DNA of 64,000 bases from an uncultured Eisenbergiella sp. GTDB lineage: Bacteria; Bacillota; Clostridia; Lachnospirales; Lachnospiraceae. Positions 33,111-47,053 of the stretch are shown here, piece after piece. Position 1 is the first letter of the stretch. The number at the start of each line of letters is the position of its first letter. The notes beneath the pieces are model-generated. The model did not search any database. It saw only the letters and a program-made list of their open reading frames with translations, and was not told the DNA's origin. Position numbers and translations under genes: made by a program. Where the stretch lies: assembly GCA_947627215.1 (NCBI GenBank), contig CANQVD010000004.1, positions 62,001 to 126,000 of the forward strand, written 5' to 3'.

Positions 33111-34238
33111 TTATATGACCGCGGTGCCGGTGGAACGGCCGATTTCCAGAGAAGGGCTGATGACGCGGTGATATACGGTACGGTCGTGCTGCTCGATGCG
33201 GCGGCGCAGGATTGTGCCGGCCTCTTTTCCCATGAGGAATTCGGACTGGTTGATATGGGTGAAAAAGGCAGGAGATTCCGCTGCGGTGAGCGGTCTGTCA
33301 AAGGTCATCAGAGAGATGTCCCCCGGGACCTTCAGCTTCAGAGAAGTGAACAGGTCGTAGAGATAGGCGCAGACATGGCTTTCGGAGGTGATAAAAGCCG
33401 TGATGCGCATTTCCTTGACCAGTTTATTGAACTGACTTTGATAATGCTCCCAGTTGATACGAGAGTCGAATTTTTCCAGGATCAGAACGTCAGGAAGGCC
33501 TCGCGCAGCGGCAGTGGCCTGTACGCCTTCGATACGCTGGCGGGTCGGCAGGTTGTGATGATCGGACTCTGTAATGAAGGCGAGCCGCCTGTGTCCCAGC
33601 TCATGCAGATGTCTGACACACAGCTCCCCGGCCGTCTGACCGTCGGAGATCACATAGCTGGTATCCAGATAAGGCAGATAGCGGTCCAGAAATACGAGCG
33701 GATACTTTTGGAGCAGGAGGGACAAAAGCTCATCGCTGAAAAAGGACCGGTCCTGGGGAAAGAGGACAATGCCCGCGATATTCAGTTCAAGACAGCGTTT
33801 TAACTGGTAATTTTCCATTTGCGGCGTGATGCTCTGGAAAATATGACAGAGAAAGTCTGTTTCATGGAAGGCGGACAGCACGCCGTTGACCAGGGAAATG
33901 GCGAATGGATCCGGAATGTGGGGCAGGATGCATGCGACCTCCGGCAGGAGTGCTTCGGAAGCCTTCGGGTTCTTTTCCGCCGCGGCCTCGCGGACGGGGG
34001 AAGGGACGCGAAGCTCCCGGGAGATAAATGTTCCCCGGTGCGGGAAACGTTCGATGATCCCTTCGTTTTTCAATTCGTTCAGCGCGCGGGAGATGGTGAT
34101 GCGGCTCACCTGATACCGTTCCATGAGCTGGTATTCTGTCGGAAGCCTGTCGCCGGGCTGCAGCAGATTGGCTTCGATCTGATCTTTAATTTCTTTTATG
34201 ATCTTTTGGTAAATGGGCATATTCATGATGTCTGGCAT
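33111..34238 (-). CDS. GntR-HTH/LacI-type sugar-binding repressor
   Basis: The 375-residue protein joins an N-terminal GntR winged helix (about 5-70; LPTEYQLMERYQVSRITISR) to a LacI-type periplasmic-binding domain (about 100-370), the AraR arrangement. It is divergent from the sugar importer operon and a perfect palindrome lies between them, so it is probably its repressor with a sugar inducer. ATG 34238 is chosen for spacing from AAAGGAG; GTG 34247 is too close to that site. Confidence 0.88.
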   Translation of the reverse strand: MPDIMNMPIYQKIIKEIKDQIEANLLQPGDRLPTEYQLMERYQVSRITISRALNELKNEGIIERFPHRGTFISRELRVPSPVREAAAEKNPKASEALLPEVACILPHIPDPFAISLVNGVLSAFHETDFLCHIFQSITPQMENYQLKRCLELNIAGIVLFPQDRSFFSDELLSLLLQKYPLVFLDRYLPYLDTSYVISDGQTAGELCVRHLHELGHRRLAFITESDHHNLPTRQRIEGVQATAAARGLPDVLILEKFDSRINWEHYQSQFNKLVKEMRITAFITSESHVCAYLYDLFTSLKLKVPGDISLMTFDRPLTAAESPAFFTHINQSEFLMGKEAGTILRRRIEQHDRTVYHRVISPSLEIGRSTGTAVI

Positions 34239-34276
34239 ATGCGGCACTCCTTTTCGAAGAATGAATGTTTTCTAAT

Positions 34277-34306
34277 AGTATACCCTTACAGGCAAAGAAA
34301 AGTCAA
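34277..34306 (-). promoter_or_regulatory. promoter of the GntR/LacI repressor gene
   Basis: Minus strand: TTGACT (34301-34306), 18-nt spacer, TATACT (34277-34282). It abuts the palindromic operator. Confidence 0.7.
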
Positions 34307-34343
34307 TATCAAATATATATGATATATTTGATATGTTTATAAT
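34306..34343 (+). promoter_or_regulatory. palindromic operator and -10 box of the glycan operon
   Basis: A perfect palindrome with 12-bp arms (34306-34317 and 34323-34334) and a 5-nt spacer, core CAAATATA...TATATTTG, is followed by TATAAT at 34338-34343. The operator covers the -35 position of the plus promoter and touches the repressor's own -35. Confidence 0.75.
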
Positions 34344-34504
34344 GTTAAAATGAATGCCTCAAAATCTGTTGCAATTTCATGAAATTGTTAAAATTGACAA
34401 AAAAATATTGAATTCAGAGAAAAACATGTTAAAATGAGATTAAAATTGAATGACGGAAGGGAAAATATATAGCAAATAATACAAAACAGAAGGGGAGGAA
34501 TGAT

Positions 34505-35458
34505 ATGAAAGGGAGAGGGCAAAACAAAGGGAAGGAGCAAAAGGTACAGGAACGAAAAAAGCTGTTGATCCGGATCAAAAGGCATAAGATGCTTTATCTG
34601 TTCATTCTGCCCTGTATCGTCTGGCTGCTCATTTTCTGTTATGCTCCCATGGGCGGCGTCGTGCTGGCCTTCAAGAACTACCGGTATGACCGGGGGATCT
34701 TTGGAAGTGAATGGGCCGGGCTGAAGCATTTCCGCGCCTTCTGGATCTCGCCTGAGTTCTGGAGCGTTTTCAGGAATACGGTCGTCATCAGCGGGCTGAA
34801 AACGGTTTTCTGCTTTCCGGCACCGATCATTCTGGCGCTTCTGCTCAACGAGGTGCGCGCGCCGAGATTCAAGCGTTGGGTGCAGACCCTGAGCTACCTG
34901 CCCAATTTTGTTTCCTGGGCGGTGGTGGTACAGTTGATGACGGCCATCTTCACCCCATATGGAGGCGTCTTCAACGAAATCCGCAAATCCATGGGTCTGG
35001 ATCCCATCTTTCTTATGGGAGAACCGGGCGCGTTTTACCCGCTGGTGATCCTTTCGGACATCTGGAAGGGTGTCGGCTGGGGTTCCATCGTCTATCTGGC
35101 CGCCATCAGCAGCGTAGATCAGGAGCTTTATGAAGCGGCGACCATCGACGGCGCCAACCGCTGGCAATGTACCTGGCACGTCACGCTGCCGGGGATTTCC
35201 GCCACCATCGGCCTGCTGTTCATCATGTCTTTCGGCGGCATCCTGAACGCGGGGTATGATCAGATTCTGCTGCTGCAGCAGCCGCCCAACTATCAGATAT
35301 CCAAGATCCTTGACACATATATCATCCATACAGGCATCAATTATGGAAAATTTGAGTATGCGTCGGCCATCGGCCTGTTCAAATCCGTCTTTTCCATGAT
35401 CCTGGTGGTTCTGACAAATCATCTCGTTAAAAAATACGCGGAAATCGGATTGTGGTAA
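34505..35458 (+). CDS. ABC sugar transporter permease (LplB-like)
   Basis: The 317-residue permease has a long basic N-terminus (about 30 residues), six helices and the EAA loop EAATIDGANRWQ near residue 215, which docks the ATPase. It belongs to the CUT1 LplB group used for oligosaccharides. No ATPase gene is in the cluster; CUT1 systems often share a distant MsmX-type ATPase. AGGGGAGG precedes the ATG. The second permease follows after 10 nt. Confidence 0.92.
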   Translation: MKGRGQNKGKEQKVQERKKLLIRIKRHKMLYLFILPCIVWLLIFCYAPMGGVVLAFKNYRYDRGIFGSEWAGLKHFRAFWISPEFWSVFRNTVVISGLKTVFCFPAPIILALLLNEVRAPRFKRWVQTLSYLPNFVSWAVVVQLMTAIFTPYGGVFNEIRKSMGLDPIFLMGEPGAFYPLVILSDIWKGVGWGSIVYLAAISSVDQELYEAATIDGANRWQCTWHVTLPGISATIGLLFIMSFGGILNAGYDQILLLQQPPNYQISKILDTYIIHTGINYGKFEYASAIGLFKSVFSMILVVLTNHLVKKYAEIGLW

Positions 35459-35468
35459 GGAGGGGGAG

Positions 35469-36362
35469 ATGAGAGAAACAAGAGGGCAGAAAGTATTCAA
35501 AGTTTTCAATTACACCTTTTTAAGTCTGCTGGGGCTGGCAACCTTTTATCCGTTCTGGTATGTGCTGATCGCATCCTTCAATGAAGGCAGGGATTTCCAG
35601 AAGGGCGGCGTATGGCTTATCCCGCGGGTTTTCACCCTGGAGAACTATTCGAGGGCGCTTCAGGATGACGCGATCTTTCGATCGCTCGGGATTTCTGTGT
35701 CGGCGACATTGCTGAGCATGCTGATCAGTCTGATCTTCACCGCACTTGCCGCATATGCCCTTTATGTTAAGACACTGCCGGGGAGAACGTTTTTCACTTT
35801 TTTCTGGTATTTTACCACGCTGTTCGGCGGGGGAATGATTCCGTATTATATGGTGCTGCGGGGGCTGGGGCTGACCAAAAGCTTCTGGCTGTATATCTTT
35901 CCTTCCATTTACAGCTTCTATAACTTCGTCCTGCTGCGGACGAATTTTGAAACCGTACCCTATGAACTGCGGGAATCGGCCCAGTTGGACGGGGCGGGAG
36001 AAGTGACGATCCTCGCCCGGATCTATATTCCCCTTTCCAAGCCCATCCTCGCCACGCTGACGCTGTTCAACGCTGTAGGGAAATGGAACGACTGGTTTAC
36101 CGGCGCCTATTATCAGAGCCGGGCAGCGCTGTATCCGGCGGCCACCGTGCTGCAGCGCCTTCTGATGGAGGCAACGGCATCCAACAGGGTGCAGACGGAG
36201 CAGGAGATGGTCATGCGCGATATGCATACCATGCGGACCTATACGCCCATGTCCATGCAGATGGCGTTCGTGATGATTCTGACGATGCCGGTCGTTGTAG
36301 TTTATCCGTTCCTGCAAAAATATTTTGTGAAGGGTGTGATGGTCGGTTCTGTAAAAGGATAA
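35469..36362 (+). CDS. ABC sugar transporter permease (YtcP-like)
   Basis: The 297-residue permease pairs with the one 10 nt upstream. It has six helices and an EAA-type loop ESAQLDGAGE near residue 175. CUT1/YtcP type. The binding-protein gene follows 72 nt downstream. Confidence 0.92.
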   Translation: MRETRGQKVFKVFNYTFLSLLGLATFYPFWYVLIASFNEGRDFQKGGVWLIPRVFTLENYSRALQDDAIFRSLGISVSATLLSMLISLIFTALAAYALYVKTLPGRTFFTFFWYFTTLFGGGMIPYYMVLRGLGLTKSFWLYIFPSIYSFYNFVLLRTNFETVPYELRESAQLDGAGEVTILARIYIPLSKPILATLTLFNAVGKWNDWFTGAYYQSRAALYPAATVLQRLLMEATASNRVQTEQEMVMRDMHTMRTYTPMSMQMAFVMILTMPVVVVYPFLQKYFVKGVMVGSVKG

Positions 36363-36434
36363 AAGCCTTTTACCCGAAATAAAGACATGCGCGGAAGCGC
36401 GAAACAATTTCATTTTCTCAAAGGAGGGAAAGCA

Positions 36435-38228
36435 ATGCGAAAAAAGAGAGTGACGGCACTGTTGACGGCCTGTGCGCTGATGGTCGGCGCGCTGGCAGGA
36501 TGCGGGGGAAACAGTACTGCGCCCGCGGAGAGCAGTTCTGCGGGGGGAGAGACGCAGAAGCAGGAGGTGAATGCGGAGAACGCGGATGCTGCCGCAGCGG
36601 AGGATGACGGAGAGTACTATGTAGATATGGACGGTACCCGTTATAAGAAATTCGACGATGTGCGGCTGACCATGCTCATATGCTGGGTTGGAAAGGATCC
36701 TGTAGCATCTGATCAGTATGGGAATGAAGTCGCTACCGCCATAAGAGACCGGATCGGCGTAACGGTGGAGAAGGAAAACGTGACGATGAACGAGGCGGAA
36801 AAGCTGAACATGATGTTCGCCTCCGGCGATATGCCGGACATCGTGGACTGCGCTTATTGGGGCGGTACCAGCTCAGAAACGACAATCGTCAATAAAGCGG
36901 CACGGGAAGGCAGGGTGACGGATATCAGCGATCTGGTGCCCCAGTATGAGAATCTGGCGGATGCCTGGAAGCTGGGTTATGTTTCCCAGCGCTTTATCGA
37001 AACAGAGCTGGATCAGCCAGACTTTAACGGCGCCCGTTATATCCTGCCGAAGGTAGCCAGCCTGAATGAGCAGGAGCTTGGCGCATACGGTGTTTTCGTG
37101 CGCGGTGATGTGCCTGAGGCGCTGGGGATTGATCCGACCACCATTAAGACCACAGATCAGCTTTGGGATTTTATGGTCAAGGCCAGAGATTACGGCTTTA
37201 CGGATGTGAACGGAAATGACTGTATTGTGGCCACCGCCTGGCATAACGGCAATAAGATAACGGAGTTCACGCAGAACTTTTATGAGAAGGGAAGAAGCAA
37301 TTACTTCCTGGATGAAAATGGCAAAATAGGATATCGCACCTTGTCGGATGACTGGCTCAATGAACAGTTGTTTTTCTGGAAAATGATCCATGAAAATGTT
37401 CTGGATAAGGAATGCTTCACCACCTCGGACGAGCGCGCGAATGAAAAAGTCGGAAATGGGACCGCATTGTTCACCTGCGGCAGATACCATGCTACAATCG
37501 ACGCTACCAAGAGCAGCGGTCTTTACGATGCGCATCCGGAACTGCGTTATGTGCCGGTGGGCCCGTTAAATTACAGAGATGGTGAGCCTTTGACTGAGCT
37601 GGTGAGCGAAGGGACGGATAGCACGCCGATCATTCTCTTCCCGAGTACCTGTTCCAATATTGAAGCGGCTCTGACTTATCTGAATTATGTGAACAGCAGA
37701 GAGGGCAGGATCCTCACCCGCTATGGCTTTGAAGGAGATACCTTCGAATATAATGAGGATGGACAGCCCAGGATGACAGAGGAGTGGGTCTCTCGTTATC
37801 AGAATAATCAGCAGGCAACCAGAGACGAGTTGAGGGAGAGAGGCATAAACGACCTTTTCGATCAATGTACGGTTATCGGTAAGGGAAAAGAACTGTTTGG
37901 CGAATCTGAACCGTTTATGGGAGACAATATGGATCCTTATCTGAAGTCATATTGGGAAATGCGTCCTTTTGAGGTATGGCCTGGCTATCCGATCGACGCT
38001 GCTGCCTCCGGATTTGAGAATTATCAGGAGTTTGCGCAGTGGGCTTTTGACGGGTCAACGGCGGGTGAGTATACGCAGCGGGCGTATTTCGCGGATTCTG
38101 AAGAAGAGGCACGAGAAATCCTGGAAGAGTATCAGAATTATCTGATGACCAACGACAACGGCAAAATGCAGGAGTTTTTGGATTACATGACGGAGCAGTA
38201 CGGCACCCGGGATGACTGGGCGTTCTGA
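36435..38228 (+). CDS. sugar-binding lipoprotein of the ABC importer
   Basis: The 597-residue protein has a lipoprotein signal (lipobox LAGC at about residue 22), an Ala/Glu-rich linker, then a large extracellular solute-binding domain of the LipO type. The size fits oligosaccharide rather than monosaccharide binding. ATG 36435 follows AAGGAGGG; in-frame upstream codons would break the signal peptide. Confidence 0.9.
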   Translation: MRKKRVTALLTACALMVGALAGCGGNSTAPAESSSAGGETQKQEVNAENADAAAAEDDGEYYVDMDGTRYKKFDDVRLTMLICWVGKDPVASDQYGNEVATAIRDRIGVTVEKENVTMNEAEKLNMMFASGDMPDIVDCAYWGGTSSETTIVNKAAREGRVTDISDLVPQYENLADAWKLGYVSQRFIETELDQPDFNGARYILPKVASLNEQELGAYGVFVRGDVPEALGIDPTTIKTTDQLWDFMVKARDYGFTDVNGNDCIVATAWHNGNKITEFTQNFYEKGRSNYFLDENGKIGYRTLSDDWLNEQLFFWKMIHENVLDKECFTTSDERANEKVGNGTALFTCGRYHATIDATKSSGLYDAHPELRYVPVGPLNYRDGEPLTELVSEGTDSTPIILFPSTCSNIEAALTYLNYVNSREGRILTRYGFEGDTFEYNEDGQPRMTEEWVSRYQNNQQATRDELRERGINDLFDQCTVIGKGKELFGESEPFMGDNMDPYLKSYWEMRPFEVWPGYPIDAAASGFENYQEFAQWAFDGSTAGEYTQRAYFADSEEEAREILEEYQNYLMTNDNGKMQEFLDYMTEQYGTRDDWAF

Positions 38229-38248
38229 AAATTGAGATCGATCGACGG

Positions 38249-38270
38249 CGGGCGGCTTTGCGGCCGCCCG
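38249..38270 (+). promoter_or_regulatory. intercistronic hairpin after the binding-protein gene
   Basis: CGGGCGGC (38249-38256) pairs with GCCGCCCG (38263-38270), 6-nt loop, no T-run. Such hairpins after binding-protein genes usually stabilise the upstream mRNA and lower downstream expression. Confidence 0.5.
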
Positions 38271-38339
38271 TCCTGATACATGACGACAGGGGGGAGTGCC
38301 GCCCGGATCTAAAAAGGCCATTTGGAATGGAGTCAAAAT

Positions 38340-40769
38340 ATGGAAAAAGATAAGACATTATATATGATCGGCAATGCCCATCTGGATGTGGTATGGCTGT
38401 GGCAGTGGCAGGAGGGGCTCGCGGAGGTGAAAGCCACCTTCCGGTCGGCGCTGGACCGGATGAAAGAATATGATGAGTTCGTGTTCACAGCAGCCTCGGC
38501 GTCCTATTACGCCTGGGTAGAGGAAAACGATCCGGAGATGTTTGCGGAGATTCAGGAAAGGGTGAGAGAAGGACGATGGGCGATCGTGGGGGGCTGGTGG
38601 ATCCAGCCGGACTGCAACACGCCTTCCGGGGAATCCTTCGTGCGGCAGGGGCTGTACGGACAGCATTATTTCCGGGAAAAATTCGGAAAAACAGCGAAGG
38701 TGGGCTACAACGTGGACAGCTTCGGACACAACGGAATGCTGCCGCAGATCCTGCGTAAATCGGGGATGGGACATTATGTGTTTATGAGGCCCGGAGAACA
38801 TGAAAAAAGTCTGGAAAAAGGAAGCTTTCTATGGCGTGCGCCGGACGGCAGTTCGGTGAGCGCGTTCCGTATTCCTTTTAAATATTGTACCTGGCCCGGA
38901 GAAACGGAGGAACATATCCGGCGCAATGCCGGCGAAATAAAGGAAGAGAATGGCGCGGGGATGTGCTTTTACGGTGTGGGCAATCACGGCGGGGGCCCGA
39001 CCAGAGAGAATCTGGACGGTATTCGGACGCTGAATGCGGATCCGGCGCTGCCGAAGCTGATAATGGCCTCTCCGGAGACATATTTTCAGCATCTCGATGA
39101 AGAGAAGCTGCCGGTGGTGACCGGTGATCTGCTGCATCATGCCAGCGGATGCTACAGCGTCTGCGGGGATATCAAACGGCTGAACCGCCGGGCTGAGAAT
39201 CGGCTTGCGGCGGCGGAAAAAATATCCCTGATGGCCGAAAGGATAGCGGGCCGTCCTTATCCGCACGCATCCTATCGGGAGGCCTGGAAAGAGGTGCTTT
39301 TCTGGCAGTTTCACGATGTGCTTGCCGGTACATCCCTTGAGGCCGCCTGCGAGGACGCAAAAGAGGGGTATGGTTATGCGCTTCGGCTGTCCGCAAAAGG
39401 ATTAAATAACGCCGTGCAGTCTCTGTCCTGGAAGATCGGGATTCCGATGGAGGAGAACATGCATCCTCTTGTGGTGTTCAATCCGAACGCTTTTGCAGAT
39501 CGGTTTGAAGTGGAGGCCGAGGTGGAACTGTCCATTTTAAACAGGGATACTGTGCTGTTGGATGAGAAGGATGACAGGATCCCCTTCCAGTTGGTGCAGT
39601 CCGCAGCGACCAGCGGCGGACGCGGACGCATCTGCTTTGTGGCGGAGCTTCCGTCTCTGGGCTGGCGCACCTTCCGGTTTGCCGTGCGTCCGGGAATGCC
39701 GGAGCTGTCGGAGGTCGCGGGAGACGAAGCTTCTGCTGAAAACCGATACCTGCGCATTTCTTTTGACCGCGGAACGGGATATATCACTGAACTGGTAAAA
39801 AAGGACGGCGGAACCTCCTGTTTTGCGGAAGCCGCGGCTGTGCCGACAGTGATCCGGGATATGAGCGATACCTGGTCGCATGGGATCGTCCGTTTTCCGG
39901 AGCGGATCGGAAGGTTTCAGGGCGTGCAGGTTTCCTGCGCGGAGGCCGGCTGTGTCAAGCGCGTCATCCGTGTGGTCAGCGCCTGGGGGGATTCCCTGCT
40001 GACACAGGATTTTCATGTCTATCGGGATTTGGATTATGTGGCGGTGAAGACACGGGTGGACTGGCGGGAGAAGCATGCCATGCTTAAGCTCGTTTTTCCG
40101 ATGCGTCTGCAGAATATGCGCGCAGTCTGGGAGCTTCCCTATGGGGCGATAGAAAGAAAGACGGACGGCGAGGAGAACCCGATGCACAATTTCCTGAACG
40201 TGGAAGGGACGGATGAGAACGGCGATACGTCCGATGGGCTTTCTTTCCTGAACGATGGCCTTTTTTCCGCATGTGTCGATGGAAGCGAGGTGGGGCTGAC
40301 AGTGCTGCGCAGTCCCGTTTACGCCAATCATGCGCCATGCGTGCCGGAAAAGGGGAAAGCCTACCATTATACCGATCAGGGCATCAGCGATTTCACTTAC
40401 GCGCTCTATCCGCATAGCGGATCAGCGCAGGCGGAGTGCGTTCGCCGCAGCCGGGCACTCAATGAAAAACCCATTGCGCTTTTTGAGACTTTTCATGATG
40501 GGAACCTGCCGCAGTGCGCTTCTTTTCTTTCCGTGGACGCGCCGGGCGTTCTGGCGGCCGTGCTCAAAATGGCAGAGGACGGCGCCGGAGATACGGTGCT
40601 GCGTCTGGTGGAGTGCATCGGCAGCGCCTGTACGGCGAAGGTCCGGATGTGGGGGATGAAAGAGGAGATTTCCCTGCCTTTCCTGCCCTATGAGATCAAG
40701 ACCGTGCGCATTGGCATAGATGGGAGTGTCAGGGAGGCCGATCTGCTGGAGGATGCGGAAAACGGATAA
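38340..40769 (+). CDS. GH38 alpha-mannosidase
   Basis: The 809-residue glycosidase has the GH38 signature: metal-binding NAHLDVVW at the N-terminus, nucleophile Asp in YNVDSFGHNG near residue 132, then central helical and C-terminal beta domains. There is no signal peptide, so it acts in the cytosol on imported mannosides. ATG 38340 follows GGAG with good spacing; ATG 38322 in frame is possible. The importer upstream and GH2/ROK genes downstream point to breakdown of a mannose-containing glycan, perhaps from N-glycans. Confidence 0.9.
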   Translation: MEKDKTLYMIGNAHLDVVWLWQWQEGLAEVKATFRSALDRMKEYDEFVFTAASASYYAWVEENDPEMFAEIQERVREGRWAIVGGWWIQPDCNTPSGESFVRQGLYGQHYFREKFGKTAKVGYNVDSFGHNGMLPQILRKSGMGHYVFMRPGEHEKSLEKGSFLWRAPDGSSVSAFRIPFKYCTWPGETEEHIRRNAGEIKEENGAGMCFYGVGNHGGGPTRENLDGIRTLNADPALPKLIMASPETYFQHLDEEKLPVVTGDLLHHASGCYSVCGDIKRLNRRAENRLAAAEKISLMAERIAGRPYPHASYREAWKEVLFWQFHDVLAGTSLEAACEDAKEGYGYALRLSAKGLNNAVQSLSWKIGIPMEENMHPLVVFNPNAFADRFEVEAEVELSILNRDTVLLDEKDDRIPFQLVQSAATSGGRGRICFVAELPSLGWRTFRFAVRPGMPELSEVAGDEASAENRYLRISFDRGTGYITELVKKDGGTSCFAEAAAVPTVIRDMSDTWSHGIVRFPERIGRFQGVQVSCAEAGCVKRVIRVVSAWGDSLLTQDFHVYRDLDYVAVKTRVDWREKHAMLKLVFPMRLQNMRAVWELPYGAIERKTDGEENPMHNFLNVEGTDENGDTSDGLSFLNDGLFSACVDGSEVGLTVLRSPVYANHAPCVPEKGKAYHYTDQGISDFTYALYPHSGSAQAECVRRSRALNEKPIALFETFHDGNLPQCASFLSVDAPGVLAAVLKMAEDGAGDTVLRLVECIGSACTAKVRMWGMKEEISLPFLPYEIKTVRIGIDGSVREADLLEDAENG

Positions 40770-40783
40770 GGAAGGTTTATTGA

Positions 40784-44841
<4,058 letters not shown>

Positions 44842-44862
44842 CGGACCGGGAGGACGGAGAGG

Positions 44863-45471
44863 ATGAAAAAAGACCATTTGAACCGATTGACAGAACGTTA
44901 TCCGGCACTGACACCCCGGCGCGGAGAGATCGAAGAGGCCTATCGGCTCCTGAAGCAGGCATATGAAGGCGGCGGAAAGCTGCTGGTCTGCGGAAACGGC
45001 GGAAGCGCGGCTGATGCGGAACATATCGTAGGGGAATTGATGAAGGGCTTTTGTCTGCCCCGGCCTTTGGGGGAAGCAGAGTGCGAATCGCTGGGAAAAC
45101 TGGCAGAGAAGCTGCAGGGAGCGCTGCCTGCCATTGCCCTGACCGGCCAGACGGCTCTCAGTACGGCATTCGCAAATGATGTGGATCCTGAGATGGTGTT
45201 CGCCCAGCAGGTGTATGGTTATGGGAAGCCGGGTGACGTGTTGCTTTGCATTTCGACCTCCGGCAATGCGCAGAACGTGCTCAATGCGGCGAGAGTGGCG
45301 GGCTGTAAAGGGATGCGCGTGATCGGCCTTACCGGAAAGGACGGCGGAAGACTGAAGGCATTCTGTGATGTATGCATCATCGCGCCGGGAGCATCCACGG
45401 CGGAAATTCAGGAATATCATCTTCCCGTGTATCATACGCTCTGCGCGATGCTGGAGGCGGCTTTTTTCTGA
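44863..45471 (+). CDS. SIS-domain sugar-phosphate isomerase (GmhA-like)
   Basis: The 202-residue protein is a single SIS domain with CGNGGSAADAEHI and STSGNAQNV sugar-phosphate loops, as in sedoheptulose-7-phosphate isomerase GmhA. No other heptose genes are nearby, so in this operon it may act on the product of the ROK kinase instead. It lies 21 nt after the ROK gene and is followed by a terminator. Confidence 0.8.
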   Translation: MKKDHLNRLTERYPALTPRRGEIEEAYRLLKQAYEGGGKLLVCGNGGSAADAEHIVGELMKGFCLPRPLGEAECESLGKLAEKLQGALPAIALTGQTALSTAFANDVDPEMVFAQQVYGYGKPGDVLLCISTSGNAQNVLNAARVAGCKGMRVIGLTGKDGGRLKAFCDVCIIAPGASTAEIQEYHLPVYHTLCAMLEAAFF

Positions 45472-45491
45472 GCATAGCGGGTGTCCTTTAT

Positions 45492-45532
45492 GCAGGCGAT
45501 TGGGTAAGAACCCTTTCGTCTGCTTTTTTTTC
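45492..45532 (+). terminator. terminator of the glycan operon
   Basis: GCAGGCGA (45492-45499) pairs with TCGTCTGC (one G-T pair), with an inner GGG/CCC, followed by a run of eight T. It lies immediately before the rhaB promoter. Confidence 0.85.
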
Positions 45533-45561
45533 TTGACATCGTTTTCAAACAAATGCAAAAT
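45533..45561 (+). promoter_or_regulatory. rhaB promoter with an overlapping cre box
   Basis: TTGACA (45533-45538), 17-nt spacer and a weak CAAAAT -10 (45556-45561). The 14-mer TGACATCGTTTTCA (45534-45547) matches the published cre consensus for CcpA at every fixed position (read on either strand) and covers the -35, so glucose repression is expected. Confidence 0.65.
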
Positions 45562-45652
45562 ACAAATATGGGAATGCTTTTGCCGGCGCAGGGCCGCGCG
45601 GTAAAATGTATGGTACGCACTTTGCGTCAGAAATTAAAAGGAGGGAATCGGC

Positions 45653-47053
45653 GTGGAAACCTATTATCTTGCGGTGGATATCGGCGCGTCCAGCGGGCGG
45701 CATATTCTGGGACATCTGGAAAACGGCAGAATGGTGATGGAAGAGGTGCACCGTTTTGAGAACGGCATGGCGGAGAAGGACGGGGAGCTGTGCTGGGATG
45801 TGAAAAAGCTGTTCGCCGAGATCAAGGCCGGCATGAAAAAATGTAAGGATCTGGGGAAGGTTCCGGTGAGCATGGGGATCGACACCTGGGGCGTGGATTT
45901 CGTGCTGCTGGACGGGAACGATCAGGTGCTGGGCAATACCGTCGGGTATCGGGACAGCCGGACGGACGGGATGGATCAGAAGGTCTATGAGATCATCCCG
46001 GAGGACGAGCTGTATGCGAGAACCGGTATCCAGAAGCAGATCTTCAATACGATCTACCAACTGGAGGCGGTGAAGCAGAAGCATCCGGAGTATCTGGAGC
46101 AGGCGGAGCATCTGCTGATGATCCCGGATTATTTCCATTTCCTGCTGACGGGAAAGAAGGCCATCGAATATACGGAGGCCTCCACCTCCCAGTTGCTCAA
46201 TCCGCATACGAAGGACTGGGACCGGGAGCTTTTGGCGATGCTGGGACTGCCGGACAGGATCTTCGGGCCCATCGTGAAGCCCGGCACGGCGCTGGGCAGT
46301 TTGTCCAGGGAGGTGGCGCAGGAGGTGGGATATTCCTGTCTCGTGGTGCTGCCCGCGTCCCATGATACCGGTTCCGCCGTGGTGGCCGTTCCTTCCAATT
46401 CCGAAAATACGCTGTACATCAGCTCCGGCACCTGGTCTCTGATGGGTGTGGAGCGCCCGGAAGCGGACTGCTCCCCGGAGAGCAAACGGCTGAATTTCAC
46501 CAACGAGGGCGGCTACAACTACCGTTACCGTTATCTGAAAAATATCATGGGCCTGTGGATGATCCAGTGCCTGCGCAAAGAGTGCGATAACCGGTATTCC
46601 TTCGCCCAGCTTTGCGATCTGGCCGAAAAAGAGGAGATCCCGTCCGTGGTGGACTGCTACGATTTTCGTTTCCTGGCGCCGGAATCCATGACGGAGGAGG
46701 TAAAGGCCTTCTGCCGGGAGAGCGGACAGCCTGTGCCGGAAACCGTGGGAGAGCTGGCCAGGGTCATCTATCACAGCCTGGCAGTCTGCTATCAGAAGAC
46801 CGCGGAGGAGCTGGAGCAGCGGACCGGCGTGCATTACGATGCCCTGCATATCGTGGGCGGCGGCACCAATGCCGATTATCTGAACCGGCTGACGGCCGAG
46901 GCTACGGGCAAGACCGTCTATGCGGGTCCCGCGGAGGCCACGGCCATCGGCAATCTGGCGGTGCAGATGATCCAGAACGGGGAGCTGGCGGATCTGACCG
47001 CCGCGCGCAGTTGTATTTATGAATCTGAAAAGATCAAGGTGTTTCAGGCATGA
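45653..47053 (+). CDS. rhaB: rhamnulokinase
   Basis: The 466-residue FGGY-family kinase phosphorylates L-rhamnulose to rhamnulose-1-phosphate. Seen: N-terminal DIGASSGRH, MGIDTWGVDF, and C-terminal IVGGGTNADYLN. GTG 45653 follows AAAGGAGGG. Sets the substrate as rhamnose together with rhaA and rhaD 14 kb downstream. The PHP gene overlaps its stop by 4 nt. Confidence 0.93.
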   Translation: METYYLAVDIGASSGRHILGHLENGRMVMEEVHRFENGMAEKDGELCWDVKKLFAEIKAGMKKCKDLGKVPVSMGIDTWGVDFVLLDGNDQVLGNTVGYRDSRTDGMDQKVYEIIPEDELYARTGIQKQIFNTIYQLEAVKQKHPEYLEQAEHLLMIPDYFHFLLTGKKAIEYTEASTSQLLNPHTKDWDRELLAMLGLPDRIFGPIVKPGTALGSLSREVAQEVGYSCLVVLPASHDTGSAVVAVPSNSENTLYISSGTWSLMGVERPEADCSPESKRLNFTNEGGYNYRYRYLKNIMGLWMIQCLRKECDNRYSFAQLCDLAEKEEIPSVVDCYDFRFLAPESMTEEVKAFCRESGQPVPETVGELARVIYHSLAVCYQKTAEELEQRTGVHYDALHIVGGGTNADYLNRLTAEATGKTVYAGPAEATAIGNLAVQMIQNGELADLTAARSCIYESEKIKVFQA

